From: JBBIQH01 sp964475945
Lineage (GTDB): Archaea > Thermoproteota > Nitrososphaeria > Nitrososphaerales > Nitrosocaldaceae
Direction: 5' to 3'
DNA: 64,000 bases
Assembly: GCA_964475945.1 (NCBI GenBank)
Contig: CAYYYF010000002.1
Coordinates: 124,001-188,000, forward strand
The notes under the pieces are model-generated. The model ran no database searches, had not been told where the DNA came from, and saw nothing but the letters and a program-made list of their open reading frames with translations. Shown piece after piece: positions 43,960-53,051 of this stretch (the stretch's first letter is position 1; the number at the start of each line of letters is the position of its first letter). The position numbers were made by a program, and so were the translations under genes.

Positions 43960-44094
43960 ATGGCAAAGCGTTGCACATTATGTGGCAAAGAGGTTAAGAT
44001 ACCATACAGGCTTGAGAAGTATGGTATACAAGGTATAATCTGTGGCTCTTGTTATGATGAGAAGTTAAAGGAGATATATAATATAAAGCATTAA
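43960..44094 (+). CDS. Small zinc-ribbon protein
   Basis: 44 residues with two Cys pairs, C-T-L-C near the start and C-G-S-C later, spaced for one zinc. Start ATG 43960 has a TCTATATAA box 22-30 bp upstream; an ATG at 43951 is also in frame. Function unknown. Confidence 0.72.
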   Translation: MAKRCTLCGKEVKIPYRLEKYGIQGIICGSCYDEKLKEIYNIKH

Positions 44095-44126
44095 ATTAAA
44101 TAAATAACTCATAATTATAATATAGT

Positions 44127-44528
44127 ATGCTCTTGCTATATGATAACACATGCTACTACTGTAGCATATTTGCATATATAGCAGTAAGGCTAAGTGCTAA
44201 CAGATTAACTCCTGTAGGATTATATAGTAAGGAAGGTGATGAGTTAATGGCTCTATTCCCTAAAGGTGTTGATCCTTATGAGATGTTCTGGATAGTAGAT
44301 GGCTCATATGCATATGGAGGGCTAGATGCGCTCTTTAAACTCTTAAAGATCATCATCTTAAACCTTCCTAAGATAATATATAATTGCTATTACAATAACA
44401 GTAAACCCAGATACTCTACGAGGATATGCTTAGAATGCAGCAGTAAATGTGGATTAGTAGCAAGGATATACAATCTATTAAGTAAGAGAAGTAAGGTAAT
44501 GCTCAACGGTAGTATTATAATAAATTGA
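44127..44528 (+). CDS. DCC-type thiol oxidoreductase-like protein
   Basis: 133 residues. LLLYDNTCYYCSIFA fits the D-x-x-C-x-x-C signature of DUF393/DCC thioredoxin-fold proteins, and IVDGSYAYGGLDALFKLLK matches the second family block. A later Cys pair (CLECSSKC) is extra. The role is probably redox; substrate unknown. Confidence 0.72.
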   Translation: MLLLYDNTCYYCSIFAYIAVRLSANRLTPVGLYSKEGDELMALFPKGVDPYEMFWIVDGSYAYGGLDALFKLLKIIILNLPKIIYNCYYNNSKPRYSTRICLECSSKCGLVARIYNLLSKRSKVMLNGSIIIN

Positions 44529-44543
44529 TTAAGGTTTGTATTG

Positions 44544-45347
44544 TTAAATCACTGGCTTAACCTCTACCTCTTCCTTGAGCTTCTCAGCAACCAACTCTGC
44601 GGCCTTCCTACCTGATAACAGCATTGCACCAAACGTTGGACCCATCCTTGGAAGCCCAAATGTCTCAGCAACACTCATCCCTGCAACAACAAGCCCAGGG
44701 TATACCTCAGATGTATGCTCAACCACTAAATCTTCAGACTCCTCAACCCACATTGGGTTCATGCCAGAGAACTTTACCAAGCCTCTATCCTGTAACCTCT
44801 TGACCGCTACAGCATCATGCCCAGATGCATCTATAACATATCTAGCCTCCAATGCAACTGGATCTACACAGGTTATATTCCTTGGTAATGCAGATACCGG
44901 CATCCAGTTAACAACTACACCAGATACCCTATCCTTCCTAAGTATAAGATCATCGAACTTTGTTAGGTTAAGGAACCTAACACCAGCATCACATGCACTT
45001 GCTATTAGTTTGGAGCATGCATTTGGTCCAGGTGTAGCATATAGCCCATCTGCTACCTTCTTATACTTTACCCCTAGTTCATCCAATACCTTATGTGCTG
45101 GTGCCCTAATGGTTATTGGGTTCATCATGAAGCCTCCTATCCAGAATCCTCCACCAAGGTAGTTGTTCTGCTCAATTATCAGGGTCTTGAAACCCCTTGC
45201 TGCTAAATCCCTCCCAGCCATCAAGCCAGCAGGTCCTGCACCTATTATTATAACATCACTATCAGCATAATCCATTAGTGTCTCATGGAACATGCTTGCT
45301 ATTGCCCTAGTTATCTCCTTCTCACTCACCTTTGCGAATACAGGCAT
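44544..45347 (-). CDS. thi4: Thiazole synthase Thi4, with the sulfur-donor Cys
   Basis: Makes the thiazole part of thiamin from NAD and glycine. 267 residues with a FAD/NAD Rossmann start, DVIIIGAGPAGLMAGRDLA (about 31-49), GGFWIGGFMMN, and late RMGPTFGAMLLSGRKAAE. Position C160 (NITCVDP) aligns with the yeast Cys that donates its sulfur; methanogen enzymes have His there and use sulfide. The protein may therefore work as a single-turnover enzyme. Confidence 0.93.
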   Translation of the reverse strand: MPVFAKVSEKEITRAIASMFHETLMDYADSDVIIIGAGPAGLMAGRDLAARGFKTLIIEQNNYLGGGFWIGGFMMNPITIRAPAHKVLDELGVKYKKVADGLYATPGPNACSKLIASACDAGVRFLNLTKFDDLILRKDRVSGVVVNWMPVSALPRNITCVDPVALEARYVIDASGHDAVAVKRLQDRGLVKFSGMNPMWVEESEDLVVEHTSEVYPGLVVAGMSVAETFGLPRMGPTFGAMLLSGRKAAELVAEKLKEEVEVKPVI

Positions 45348-45395
45348 AGTATGCTATGCTATACAGATTTATTTATTTGTTGTTACTATTAAGGT

Positions 45396-45899
45396 ATGAG
45401 CAGGAAGGGGTTAAGGAAGGAGAGGAGTAGGTATCTAATAATAATTATACTTGCTGGTATAGTTACTGGTATAGTAACAATAGCAATAACAACATACAAT
45501 GAGAGGGTTAGGAGTGATAACTATATTATTGCTATACAAAGGATAAATACTGAGTCTAAGCAGTTAACTGAGCATTACAGCAACGGGTATGAGAGGTGGA
45601 GTAGCAAGGCAATAGATGATCATACCATGGTAGAGATAGTGGATAGTGTAATGGTTAAGCAGAAGAGGCTTATAGATACGATGAGGAGCATGGATATCCC
45701 TGATGCATATAGAGAGGCTCATGCATATAATCTAAAGTCATTGGAGTATGAGTATGATGCATATGGATACTTTAAGGAGTACCTTTTAAGCAAGGATGAG
45801 GTAAAGTTAGCAAGATACCAAGAGATGCTACAGTTGGCATTTGAGAATGAGGCTAAGGCACTCAGCATATACAATGGTAAGGGATTAATAATGCCTTGA
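45396..45899 (+). CDS. Membrane-anchored extracellular helical protein, unknown
   Basis: 167 residues. Very basic N-terminus (SRKGLRKERSR), one helix at about 13-33, then a mostly alpha-helical outer part (ESKQLTEHY, VMVKQKRLIDTMRSM, LEYEYDAYGYFKEYLL). No family recognised. Followed 12 bp later by the next gene, so possibly co-transcribed. Confidence 0.68.
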   Translation: MSRKGLRKERSRYLIIIILAGIVTGIVTIAITTYNERVRSDNYIIAIQRINTESKQLTEHYSNGYERWSSKAIDDHTMVEIVDSVMVKQKRLIDTMRSMDIPDAYREAHAYNLKSLEYEYDAYGYFKEYLLSKDEVKLARYQEMLQLAFENEAKALSIYNGKGLIMP

Positions 45900-45911
45900 G
45901 TAATCATAGAT

Positions 45912-46232
45912 ATGCTTGAGCAGTTGAAGGCTAAGACATTATTCCAGAATACCATAGATGTATGGATAGCATTATGCAATGAGAATGGTATAGATTGGTA
46001 TAGTACTGATGCTTATAGAATGTTTATACGCTACCTATTAAGCAGAGGGGTAAGGATGAATAGGTTCCCATTATGTGTTAAGGAGACTGGGGGTTATGAG
46101 CGTAGCAGGGATAAGGTAGCCTTGCTTGATGAGTTATCAAGGATAAATGTAGAGGATGCACAGGTTTACATAGTAAAGTTGGATGATAATACGATGAGGA
46201 TTATAAGGGAGTTCAAGCCTAATACAGTATGA
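45912..46232 (+). CDS. Hypothetical protein
   Basis: 106 residues, soluble, with a helical start (LEQLKAKTLFQNTIDVWIAL) and a beta-type end (VYIVKLDDNTMRIIREF). I do not recognise the family. Its codon use resembles the neighbours, so I consider it real. Confidence 0.62.
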   Translation: MLEQLKAKTLFQNTIDVWIALCNENGIDWYSTDAYRMFIRYLLSRGVRMNRFPLCVKETGGYERSRDKVALLDELSRINVEDAQVYIVKLDDNTMRIIREFKPNTV

Positions 46233-46270
46233 TCTTATCAAATCAATTATTATAAAAATATTGCTATAAT

Positions 46271-46639
46271 TTAATGATTCTTTCTGAACTTCTCCGCTAA
46301 TGATATATACCTTCCATCCTTCTCTATGACTATCCTTGTATCAAGCCTAACATTAAGCCCTACTGCCCTTAGTATTGCTAGAAGATCTGCTCCTGTTATC
46401 ATACCCTTAACCTCTCCACTCTTTATTAGGTCAGCGAACTTTGGTATTATGAATGCCATCTCCCTAGGATACTGCTCCTCTGCTGCCTTAAGCACCTCCT
46501 CCCCTCTATCTGTAAGATGCTCTAGCAGTATATCCCTATCACTCTTCTCCCTCTTCTCGAGCATCCTCTTCTTCATCTCAAGTATCTTCTTTGCAATTAT
46601 GATCTCCTCTGCTGGATCGTATTCATTACCCTTATCCAT
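46271..46639 (-). CDS. PDCD5-like nucleic-acid-binding protein
   Basis: 122 residues. A charged N-terminal helix (KKILEMKKRMLEKREKSDR) is followed by a three-helix core: LLEHLTDRGEEVLKAAEE and ADLIKSGEVKGMITGADLLAILR. This is the layout of archaeal dsDNA-binding PDCD5-type proteins, though the match is loose. It starts 7 bp after rtcB stops, so the two are probably one transcript. Confidence 0.6.
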   Translation of the reverse strand: MDKGNEYDPAEEIIIAKKILEMKKRMLEKREKSDRDILLEHLTDRGEEVLKAAEEQYPREMAFIIPKFADLIKSGEVKGMITGADLLAILRAVGLNVRLDTRIVIEKDGRYISLAEKFRKNH

Positions 46640-46646
46640 ATAGAAC

Positions 46647-48095
46647 TCAACCTTTTATAACACCTATAGGGACTAGCCTTGCAACCTTTGTTGCTATACC
46701 AACCCTGTGCGATACATCTGCTACTGCATCAACATCCTTGTAAGCCTCTGGCGTCTCCTCTACAACACCCTCCTTGGTTAAGGCCTTTATGTATATACCT
46801 CTACCCTCTAGCCTCTTCTGAACCTCCTGTGCTGTGTATGAACGCTTTGCTGCTGACCTACTCATGGTTCTACCAGCGCCATGTGCAGTAGAGCCAAAGG
46901 TAAGTTCCATTGATTTTGGATTGCCTAGAAGTATCCAGCTTGCTGTGCCCATGGAGCCTGGTATGAGCACAGGCTGACCTAATGCTCTATACTTCTCTGG
47001 CAACTCAGGTCTATCAGCAGGGAATGCCCTAGTAGCACCCTTCCTATGCACAACAACCTGCTTAAGTGAGCCATCTATCTTATGCTCCTCAACCTTTGCT
47101 ATGTTATGAGCAACATCATACACTAGCCTCATCTCTAGATCAGATTCGCTCATGCTGAATACCCTCTCGAATGCCTTCCTTGTCCAATGGGTTATCATCT
47201 GCCTATTGCTCCATGCAAAGTTGAGTGCTGCATACATTGCCTTCCTATACGCCTCTCCTTCTTGAGATGAGTTTGGTACACATGCAAGCTCTCTATCTGG
47301 CAGTGTTATACCATACCTCTTTAATGCTGATTCAGATACCCTAAGGTAATCTGAGCATATCTGATGCCCTAGACCCCTTGAGCCACAGTGTATAAGCACG
47401 GTTATCTGCCCCTCATGGTCTATACCCATAGCCTTTGCTGCCCTCTCATCGTATATCTTATCTACCTTCTGCACCTCCAGGAAGTGGTTCCCAGAGCCTA
47501 GAGTACCCAACTGAGGTGCGCCCCTCTTCCTTGCCATATTAGATACCTTGCTTGGATCTGCATCTCTCATCTTACCATTCTCCTCGCATACCTCGGCATC
47601 CTCCTCCCAGCCATAGCCATTCCCTATAGCCCAGTATACACCATCAGTTAAGACTTCATCAAGCTCAGCATTACTTAACTTTACTACACCCTCGCTACCT
47701 ACCCCAGATGGTACTGCCCTAAAGAGCTCATTAACTAGCTCCTTTAACCTTGGTCTAACATCCTTCTCATCAAGGTTGGTCCTTATCAGCCTTACTCCAC
47801 AGTTTATATCATACCCTACCCCTCCTGGGCTTATAACCCCATCCTCTACACTCATAGCAGCAACCCCTCCTACTGGAAAGCCATAGCCTTCATGCCCATC
47901 TGGCAATACAACAACATGCTTCTGCACGCCTGGAAGAGTTGCTACATTCATAGCCTGCTGTATGGTTCTATCACTGAGCATCTTGCTGAGCAACTCCTCA
48001 TTAGCATATATGGTAACTGGCACCTTCATACCCTTGCTCTCTATGGGATCTATCCTATACTCAACATCACTTATCCTCTTGACATAACTCATCAT
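46647..48095 (-). CDS. rtcB: RNA-splicing ligase RtcB
   Basis: 482 residues without intein. Joins tRNA exon halves after intron excision. Mn/GTP site residues are in GGVGYDINCGVRL (Asp and Cys), HCGSRGLGHQ, and the GTP-linked His region HRKGATRAFP. The three intron-containing tRNAs in this window would need it. Confidence 0.97.
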   Translation of the reverse strand: MMSYVKRISDVEYRIDPIESKGMKVPVTIYANEELLSKMLSDRTIQQAMNVATLPGVQKHVVVLPDGHEGYGFPVGGVAAMSVEDGVISPGGVGYDINCGVRLIRTNLDEKDVRPRLKELVNELFRAVPSGVGSEGVVKLSNAELDEVLTDGVYWAIGNGYGWEEDAEVCEENGKMRDADPSKVSNMARKRGAPQLGTLGSGNHFLEVQKVDKIYDERAAKAMGIDHEGQITVLIHCGSRGLGHQICSDYLRVSESALKRYGITLPDRELACVPNSSQEGEAYRKAMYAALNFAWSNRQMITHWTRKAFERVFSMSESDLEMRLVYDVAHNIAKVEEHKIDGSLKQVVVHRKGATRAFPADRPELPEKYRALGQPVLIPGSMGTASWILLGNPKSMELTFGSTAHGAGRTMSRSAAKRSYTAQEVQKRLEGRGIYIKALTKEGVVEETPEAYKDVDAVADVSHRVGIATKVARLVPIGVIKG

Positions 48096-48175
48096 ATGCT
48101 TATTGCATCTGAATGATTATTTAAACCAATTGTAACAGCAATAATGTTTAATAGGTTATACTCTATAAGCATGAT

Positions 48176-48667
48176 ATGGCACAGCAGGTATCAAAGGTAC
48201 CTGAGGTAGGATCCAAGGCAATAGAGTTTACATTACCAGATACTGATCTTAAGATGAGGAGTCTAAGCGAGTTTAAAGGCAAGAAGGTAGTACTAGCATT
48301 CTTCCCAGCAGCACTATCACCAGTATGCACCAAGGAGATGTGCACGTTTAGGGATCACTTCGATGAGTTAAGTAAGGCAGGGGCTGAGGTGATAGGTATA
48401 AGTGTTGATGGACCGTTTGCAAACAAACAGTTCAAGGAGGTGCATAAAATAAACTTTCCATTGCTTAGTGATTACAACAGGGAGGTTATAAGTAAGTATG
48501 GGATAGTTATGAAGGATCTGCTGCATATAAAAGATTATAGGGCAGCAAAGAGGGCAGTCTTTGTAATAGATAGGGATGGGGTTATAAGGTATAGATGGAT
48601 ATCTGATAACCCATTGGTAGAGCCTAACTATGAAGAGGTAAAGCAGGTTATAAAGTCACTACCATGA
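48176..48667 (+). CDS. Peroxiredoxin (AhpE/BCP type)
   Basis: 163 residues. Peroxidatic Cys in SPVCTKEMCTFRD (about 48), with a nearby second Cys (53) that could act as resolving. FTLPDTDLKMRSLSEFKGKKVVLAFFP is the typical opening. It removes peroxides in the cytoplasm. The T-rich stretch after the stop (48669-48710) separates it from the convergent carrier protein gene. Confidence 0.93.
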   Translation: MAQQVSKVPEVGSKAIEFTLPDTDLKMRSLSEFKGKKVVLAFFPAALSPVCTKEMCTFRDHFDELSKAGAEVIGISVDGPFANKQFKEVHKINFPLLSDYNREVISKYGIVMKDLLHIKDYRAAKRAVFVIDRDGVIRYRWISDNPLVEPNYEEVKQVIKSLP

Positions 48668-48697
48668 AATATTTTTAGAATTTATTTTTATTTTTAT

Positions 48698-49195
48698 TTA
48701 TTCTATAACTGCTATAGTATCATTCCTTGCTATAGTCATGCCTTCCTTAACCTTTATATCCTTTATAACCCCATCCTTATGTGCCTTTATCCTAACCTGC
48801 ATCTTCATGGATTCAACAACTATCACTGGATCGCCCTTCTTAACTATATCATCCTTCTTTATAAGTACAGAGATTACCTTGCCAGGTATAGAGCTTGTTA
48901 AATACCTACTCTTATCTGCTATACTATCACTCTTTGCTGTAGTTGCATTTGGTATAAGGTTAACTGTAGCCTCTTTACCATCTATAAGCATCTTGAGTAC
49001 CTTGCTGTTACTCTCTATATACCTTACATTATGGTACTTGCCATTAAGGAGGAACTCAACAGTACCATCATTGTTAATATTTACTATATTTATCCTACAC
49101 TCTTTACCATTTATGGTTGCAAGTATACCATCTTTACCTGCATCATTTATATCTGCATTAACACTTACATTAAGATCCTCTATCTTAAACTCCAT
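48698..49195 (-). CDS. Biotin carboxyl carrier protein of acetyl-/propionyl-CoA carboxylase
   Basis: 165 residues. The C-terminal biotinyl domain has V-E-S-M-K-M with the biotin Lys (about 131) and V-K-E-G-M-T later. The N-terminal half is a beta-rich linker. It overlaps the biotin carboxylase gene by 11 bp. It carries biotin between the two catalytic subunits encoded upstream. Confidence 0.95.
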   Translation of the reverse strand: MEFKIEDLNVSVNADINDAGKDGILATINGKECRINIVNINNDGTVEFLLNGKYHNVRYIESNSKVLKMLIDGKEATVNLIPNATTAKSDSIADKSRYLTSSIPGKVISVLIKKDDIVKKGDPVIVVESMKMQVRIKAHKDGVIKDIKVKEGMTIARNDTIAVIE

Positions 49196-50729
49196 ACCTC
49201 ATCATCACCCTACCTATCTGCTTCCATGGTGATATACCTTCTACCCTCTTCTTACCATCTGTATTATTCTTGCTTGCACTTGCTATATACCTACTTAGGT
49301 TCTTATGTATTAGAGTAGCAGCTACTATTGCATCTATACTACTCTTAATGCTAGAGTTAAGTTCTTCTTGCATCCTAGCAATTATATTGAACCTATCTAG
49401 ATAATCTGTTGATAACTCTCCCCTTATGAAGGCCTCATCCCTCATTATGAACCTGTGTAATGGTATGGTTGTATTTATATTCTCTATGTAGAACTCATTA
49501 AGGGCATTTATCATCCTCCTCCTTGCCTCATCGAACGTGCTACCCCATGTTATAACCTTTGCTACCAGTGAGTCATAGTAGCCAGATACATTGCATCCTG
49601 GGTATAGATAGGTATCTACCCTTACCCCTGGTCCATACGGGATGTTAACCTTACCTACTCTACCGTATGATGGTGCAAACTCATTTGCTGGATCCTCTGC
49701 ATTTATCCTACACTCTATTGCATAACCATTTATCCTAAGATCCTTCTGCTTGAATGGCAACTCCTTACCAGATGCTACAAGTATCTGTAACTTAACAAGA
49801 TCCTTACCTGTTATCATCTCAGTCACTGGATGCTCTACTTGTAGCCTAGAGTTTATCTCTATCAGATAAAAGTTGCCAGTATACTCATCCCTTATGAACT
49901 CAACGGTGCCAGCGTTTATGTAATCTATGGCATCTGCAAGTTTAACTACCATGCTACCTACATTATGCCTAGAATTCTCATCTACAGCAGGGGATGGTGC
50001 TAACTCAACCAGCTTCTGATACCTCCTCTGTATAGAGCACTCCCTCTCGAATAGGTAAACAGCATTACCATGCATATCCCTAAGCAACTGGAACTCTATG
50101 TGCCTTATCCTAGGGAAGTACTTCTCAACGAACATTGCTGCCCTACCATATGCTGCCTTTGCCTCTGCAGTTGCTATCTCAAACTCCTGGATCAACTGCT
50201 CATCATTGCTAACAAGCCTTATACCCCTTCCTCCTCCACCGAATGCTGACTTGAGTAGAACTGGATAGCCAAACTGCTTAGCAAACTCTAGAGCCTTGTC
50301 AGCATCATCAAGTATACCATCACTTGCTGGTACTACAGGTATACCTAGCCTCTTCGCTAACTGCTTTACAGCCATCTTATCGCCAGAGAACCTCATGGTA
50401 GATGACTTTGGTCCTATAAATATTATACCAGCCTTCTCACATGCATCAACGAAGTTTGCATTCTCAGATAAGAAACCATAGCCAGGGTGTATTGCATCAG
50501 CAGAGGCCTTCTTTGCAGTCTCTATTATCCTATCTATGTTAAGGTAACTATCCTTTGCTGCTGCACCACCAATATGGTAAGCCTCATCAGCAAGCTTTAC
50601 ATGTAAAGCATTAACATCTTCATCAGAGTACACAGCAACGGTTGCTATATCCAACTCCCTACATGCCCTTATAACCCTTACAGCTATCTCCCCTCTATTT
50701 GCTATTAGAATCTTCCTTATCTCGTTCAT
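49185..50729 (-). CDS. accC: Biotin carboxylase subunit
   Basis: 514 residues. ATP-grasp enzyme: KILIANRGEIAVRVIRACREL, PGYGFLSENANF, GGGGRGIRLV, and EMNSRL-like EINSRLQVEHPVTE. It carboxylates biotin on the carrier protein. In thaumarchaea this enzyme fixes bicarbonate onto acetyl- and propionyl-CoA in the 3HP/4HB cycle. Confidence 0.96.
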   Translation of the reverse strand: MNEIRKILIANRGEIAVRVIRACRELDIATVAVYSDEDVNALHVKLADEAYHIGGAAAKDSYLNIDRIIETAKKASADAIHPGYGFLSENANFVDACEKAGIIFIGPKSSTMRFSGDKMAVKQLAKRLGIPVVPASDGILDDADKALEFAKQFGYPVLLKSAFGGGGRGIRLVSNDEQLIQEFEIATAEAKAAYGRAAMFVEKYFPRIRHIEFQLLRDMHGNAVYLFERECSIQRRYQKLVELAPSPAVDENSRHNVGSMVVKLADAIDYINAGTVEFIRDEYTGNFYLIEINSRLQVEHPVTEMITGKDLVKLQILVASGKELPFKQKDLRINGYAIECRINAEDPANEFAPSYGRVGKVNIPYGPGVRVDTYLYPGCNVSGYYDSLVAKVITWGSTFDEARRRMINALNEFYIENINTTIPLHRFIMRDEAFIRGELSTDYLDRFNIIARMQEELNSSIKSSIDAIVAATLIHKNLSRYIASASKNNTDGKKRVEGISPWKQIGRVMMRYGV

Positions 50730-50732
50730 ACC

Positions 50733-52280
50733 CTACAGGTTTATATTACCATGCTTCTTAAATGGTCTGCCCTCCCTCTTATTACTTAGACTCTCTAAAG
50801 CCCTTATAAGCATTGGTCTAGTCTCTATTGGATCTATAACAGCATCTATATAGCCATGCTCTGCTGCTATGTATGGGTTTGCAAACTTTGCCTTATACTC
50901 CTCTATGAACTTCCTTCTTAGAGCCTCTTTATCCTGCGCATTCGCAAGGTCCTTCCTGAATATTATATTTACAGCAGCCTCTGGGCCCATCACTGCTATC
51001 TCAGCAGTAGGCCATGCAAAGTTGTAGTCTATGCGTAGGTGCTTGCTACCCATTGCTATGTATGCGCCACCATAGGCCTTGCCTACTATAACTGTTATCT
51101 TTGGTACCGTAGCCTCGCTATATGCAAAGAGCAACTTGCTTCCATGCCTTATTATACCATGGTGCTCCTGCTCCATCCCTGGTAGATACCCAGGGGTATC
51201 TACAAATGTTATAATCGGAATATTAAAGCAGTCACATGTCCTTATGAACCTTGCAGCCTTGTTGGATGAGTCTATATCCAATGAGCCTGATAGATGCATA
51301 GGCTGGTTAGCAACAACACCTACAACCTTACCATTAAGCCTACCAAAACCAACTATTATATTTGGTGCCCATAACTCATGAACCTCAAATAACTCATTGT
51401 TATCTAGAACAGATCTTACTATCTCCTTCATATCATATGGCTCGAATGGATTCTCTGGCACTATATCTGCTAACTTGCTATCCATCCTGTTAGGATCATC
51501 TGTAGGCTCTATGCTTGGTGGATCCTCCATGTTATTCTGGGGCAAGTATGATAGCAGCTTCTTCACTATATCGAAGCACTCATACTCATCCTTGGCAACA
51601 AAGTGTGCTACCCCACTGTACTTTGCATGTGTATATGCCCCTCCTAACTCCTCAAAAGTGGTCTCCTCTCCTAGAGCAGCCTTTACAACCTCAGGCCCAG
51701 TAACGAACATGTAGCTTATCTTATCCACCATTATAACAAAGTCCGTTATGGCAGGGGAGTATACGGCACCGCCAGCACAGGGCCCTACGCTTACAGTTAT
51801 TTGAGGTACTACTCCAGATGCCAATGTATTCCTATAGAATATCTCACCATATCCAGCAAGGCTCAATACCCCTTCCTGTATCCTTGCACCTCCAGAATCT
51901 ATCAATCCTATTATTGGGCAACCTACACGCATCGCATGATCCATAACCTTTGCTATCTTATGACCAGACATCTCACCTAGAGAGCCCCCTAGCACAGTAA
52001 AGTCCTGTGCATAAACAAATACCTGCCTTCCAGATATGCTACCATAGCCTGTTATAACAGCATCACCATAGAACTTATACTGATCTAAACCAAAGTCCCT
52101 TGATCTAGTTAACACAAACTTGTCTATCTCTACAAATGACCCAGGATCAAGCAATAGGGATAACCTCTCCCTAGCAGTTAACTTACCCTTAGCATGCTGC
52201 TCCTTTATCTTAGTATCTCCTCCACCCTTCTCTGCTAACTTGTTAAGGTTTGATAATCTCTCTTGCTTATCCTTATGCAC
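50733..52280 (-). CDS. pccB: Acetyl-/propionyl-CoA carboxyltransferase
   Basis: 515 residues. Crotonase-type carboxyltransferase halves: GGARIQEGVLSLAGYGEIF in the N half, FVDTPGYLPGMEQEHHGIIRHG and KAYGGAYIAMGSKHL in the C half. First gene of the carboxylase operon, with 3 bp to accC. By family it accepts both acetyl-CoA and propionyl-CoA. Confidence 0.96.
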   Translation of the reverse strand: MHKDKQERLSNLNKLAEKGGGDTKIKEQHAKGKLTARERLSLLLDPGSFVEIDKFVLTRSRDFGLDQYKFYGDAVITGYGSISGRQVFVYAQDFTVLGGSLGEMSGHKIAKVMDHAMRVGCPIIGLIDSGGARIQEGVLSLAGYGEIFYRNTLASGVVPQITVSVGPCAGGAVYSPAITDFVIMVDKISYMFVTGPEVVKAALGEETTFEELGGAYTHAKYSGVAHFVAKDEYECFDIVKKLLSYLPQNNMEDPPSIEPTDDPNRMDSKLADIVPENPFEPYDMKEIVRSVLDNNELFEVHELWAPNIIVGFGRLNGKVVGVVANQPMHLSGSLDIDSSNKAARFIRTCDCFNIPIITFVDTPGYLPGMEQEHHGIIRHGSKLLFAYSEATVPKITVIVGKAYGGAYIAMGSKHLRIDYNFAWPTAEIAVMGPEAAVNIIFRKDLANAQDKEALRRKFIEEYKAKFANPYIAAEHGYIDAVIDPIETRPMLIRALESLSNKREGRPFKKHGNINL

Positions 52281-52350
52281 ATAAAGGATAGAGATAAAGT
52301 GTTATATAAACTAACTTTAGCTACTCTGTTAAATTTTGAGATGATACATC

Positions 52351-52626
52351 TTAACGTATCTTCCTTGCCCCTTTGGTCCTCCTAAATGCCCCCATGCTAG
52401 ATGAGTAGTTCTCATAGAGCATCTCTAGCACATGTATCTCATGCTCTAACCTGTATATCTCCTCCCTCACTCTATCTACTGCATCATCCATCTTGCTATT
52501 AGAATCCATAGCATATCCTTCATCTTCATCCCTGCTCTCTTCCTTTACACTTGCTAACAACTCCTCTAGCCTTCGCCTCTTCTCTTCAAGTAATCTCTTA
52601 ACATTCTCCTCATATAATGTTGACAT
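52351..52626 (-). CDS. Coiled-coil protein, unknown
   Basis: 91 residues, almost all heptad-like helix: VKRLLEEKRRRLEELLASV and DRVREEIYRLEHEIHVLEML, then a basic tail. No catalytic motif. It lies 70 bp upstream of the CoA carboxylase operon in the same direction. Function unknown. Confidence 0.65.
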   Translation of the reverse strand: MSTLYEENVKRLLEEKRRRLEELLASVKEESRDEDEGYAMDSNSKMDDAVDRVREEIYRLEHEIHVLEMLYENYSSSMGAFRRTKGARKIR

Positions 52627-52700
52627 ACTCCCACCATGCTTTATCTTTCTATACTAATTTTATTGCAGTATTTAAAGTTACAATAAGTATAAAGAGATTA

Positions 52701-53051
52701 CTAAGCATCCTGTATTGCTCCCATATACATTACATAGTTATCATAGCCTTTAGCCATACAATCCTTACATATGCACTTACATGCTACCTGTAACCTATTG
52801 CAACTACTTGAGAACTCGCACTCATAGCATCCAGCATCGTTACTGCATATTACACATGGCAGTTCTATACTTACTGAGTCTGATGTTGACTCCTTTATTA
52901 TAGCAACTATGCTCTCTAACCTACTAGCATCCTTTATAGTAAACAATCCATTAGCCTTATTGTACTCAACCCCATTCCTCATCAGTCTAGCAAAAGAATC
53001 TCTTCCTAGCCTAGGTAGGGTAAAGCCCTTGCCTAATGAGATCCTTATCAT
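52701..53051 (-). CDS. Cys-rich protein coupled to rfcL
   Basis: 116 residues. The N-terminal half is plain alpha/beta; the C-terminal half has CVIC, GCYEC, SSC and C-K-C-I-C-K-D-C, about ten Cys that could hold two metal sites. It overlaps the rfcL stop by 4 bp, so it is co-translated with the clamp loader. No family recognised. Confidence 0.7.
   Translation of the reverse strand: MIRISLGKGFTLPRLGRDSFARLMRNGVEYNKANGLFTIKDASRLESIVAIIKESTSDSVSIELPCVICSNDAGCYECEFSSSCNRLQVACKCICKDCMAKGYDNYVMYMGAIQDA

Noticed and set aside
48669..48710. A transcription terminator for the peroxiredoxin gene
   Set aside because: The T-rich stretch is consistent with termination, but it is also just AT-rich DNA between two convergent genes, with no hairpin or conserved pattern to support a firm call.
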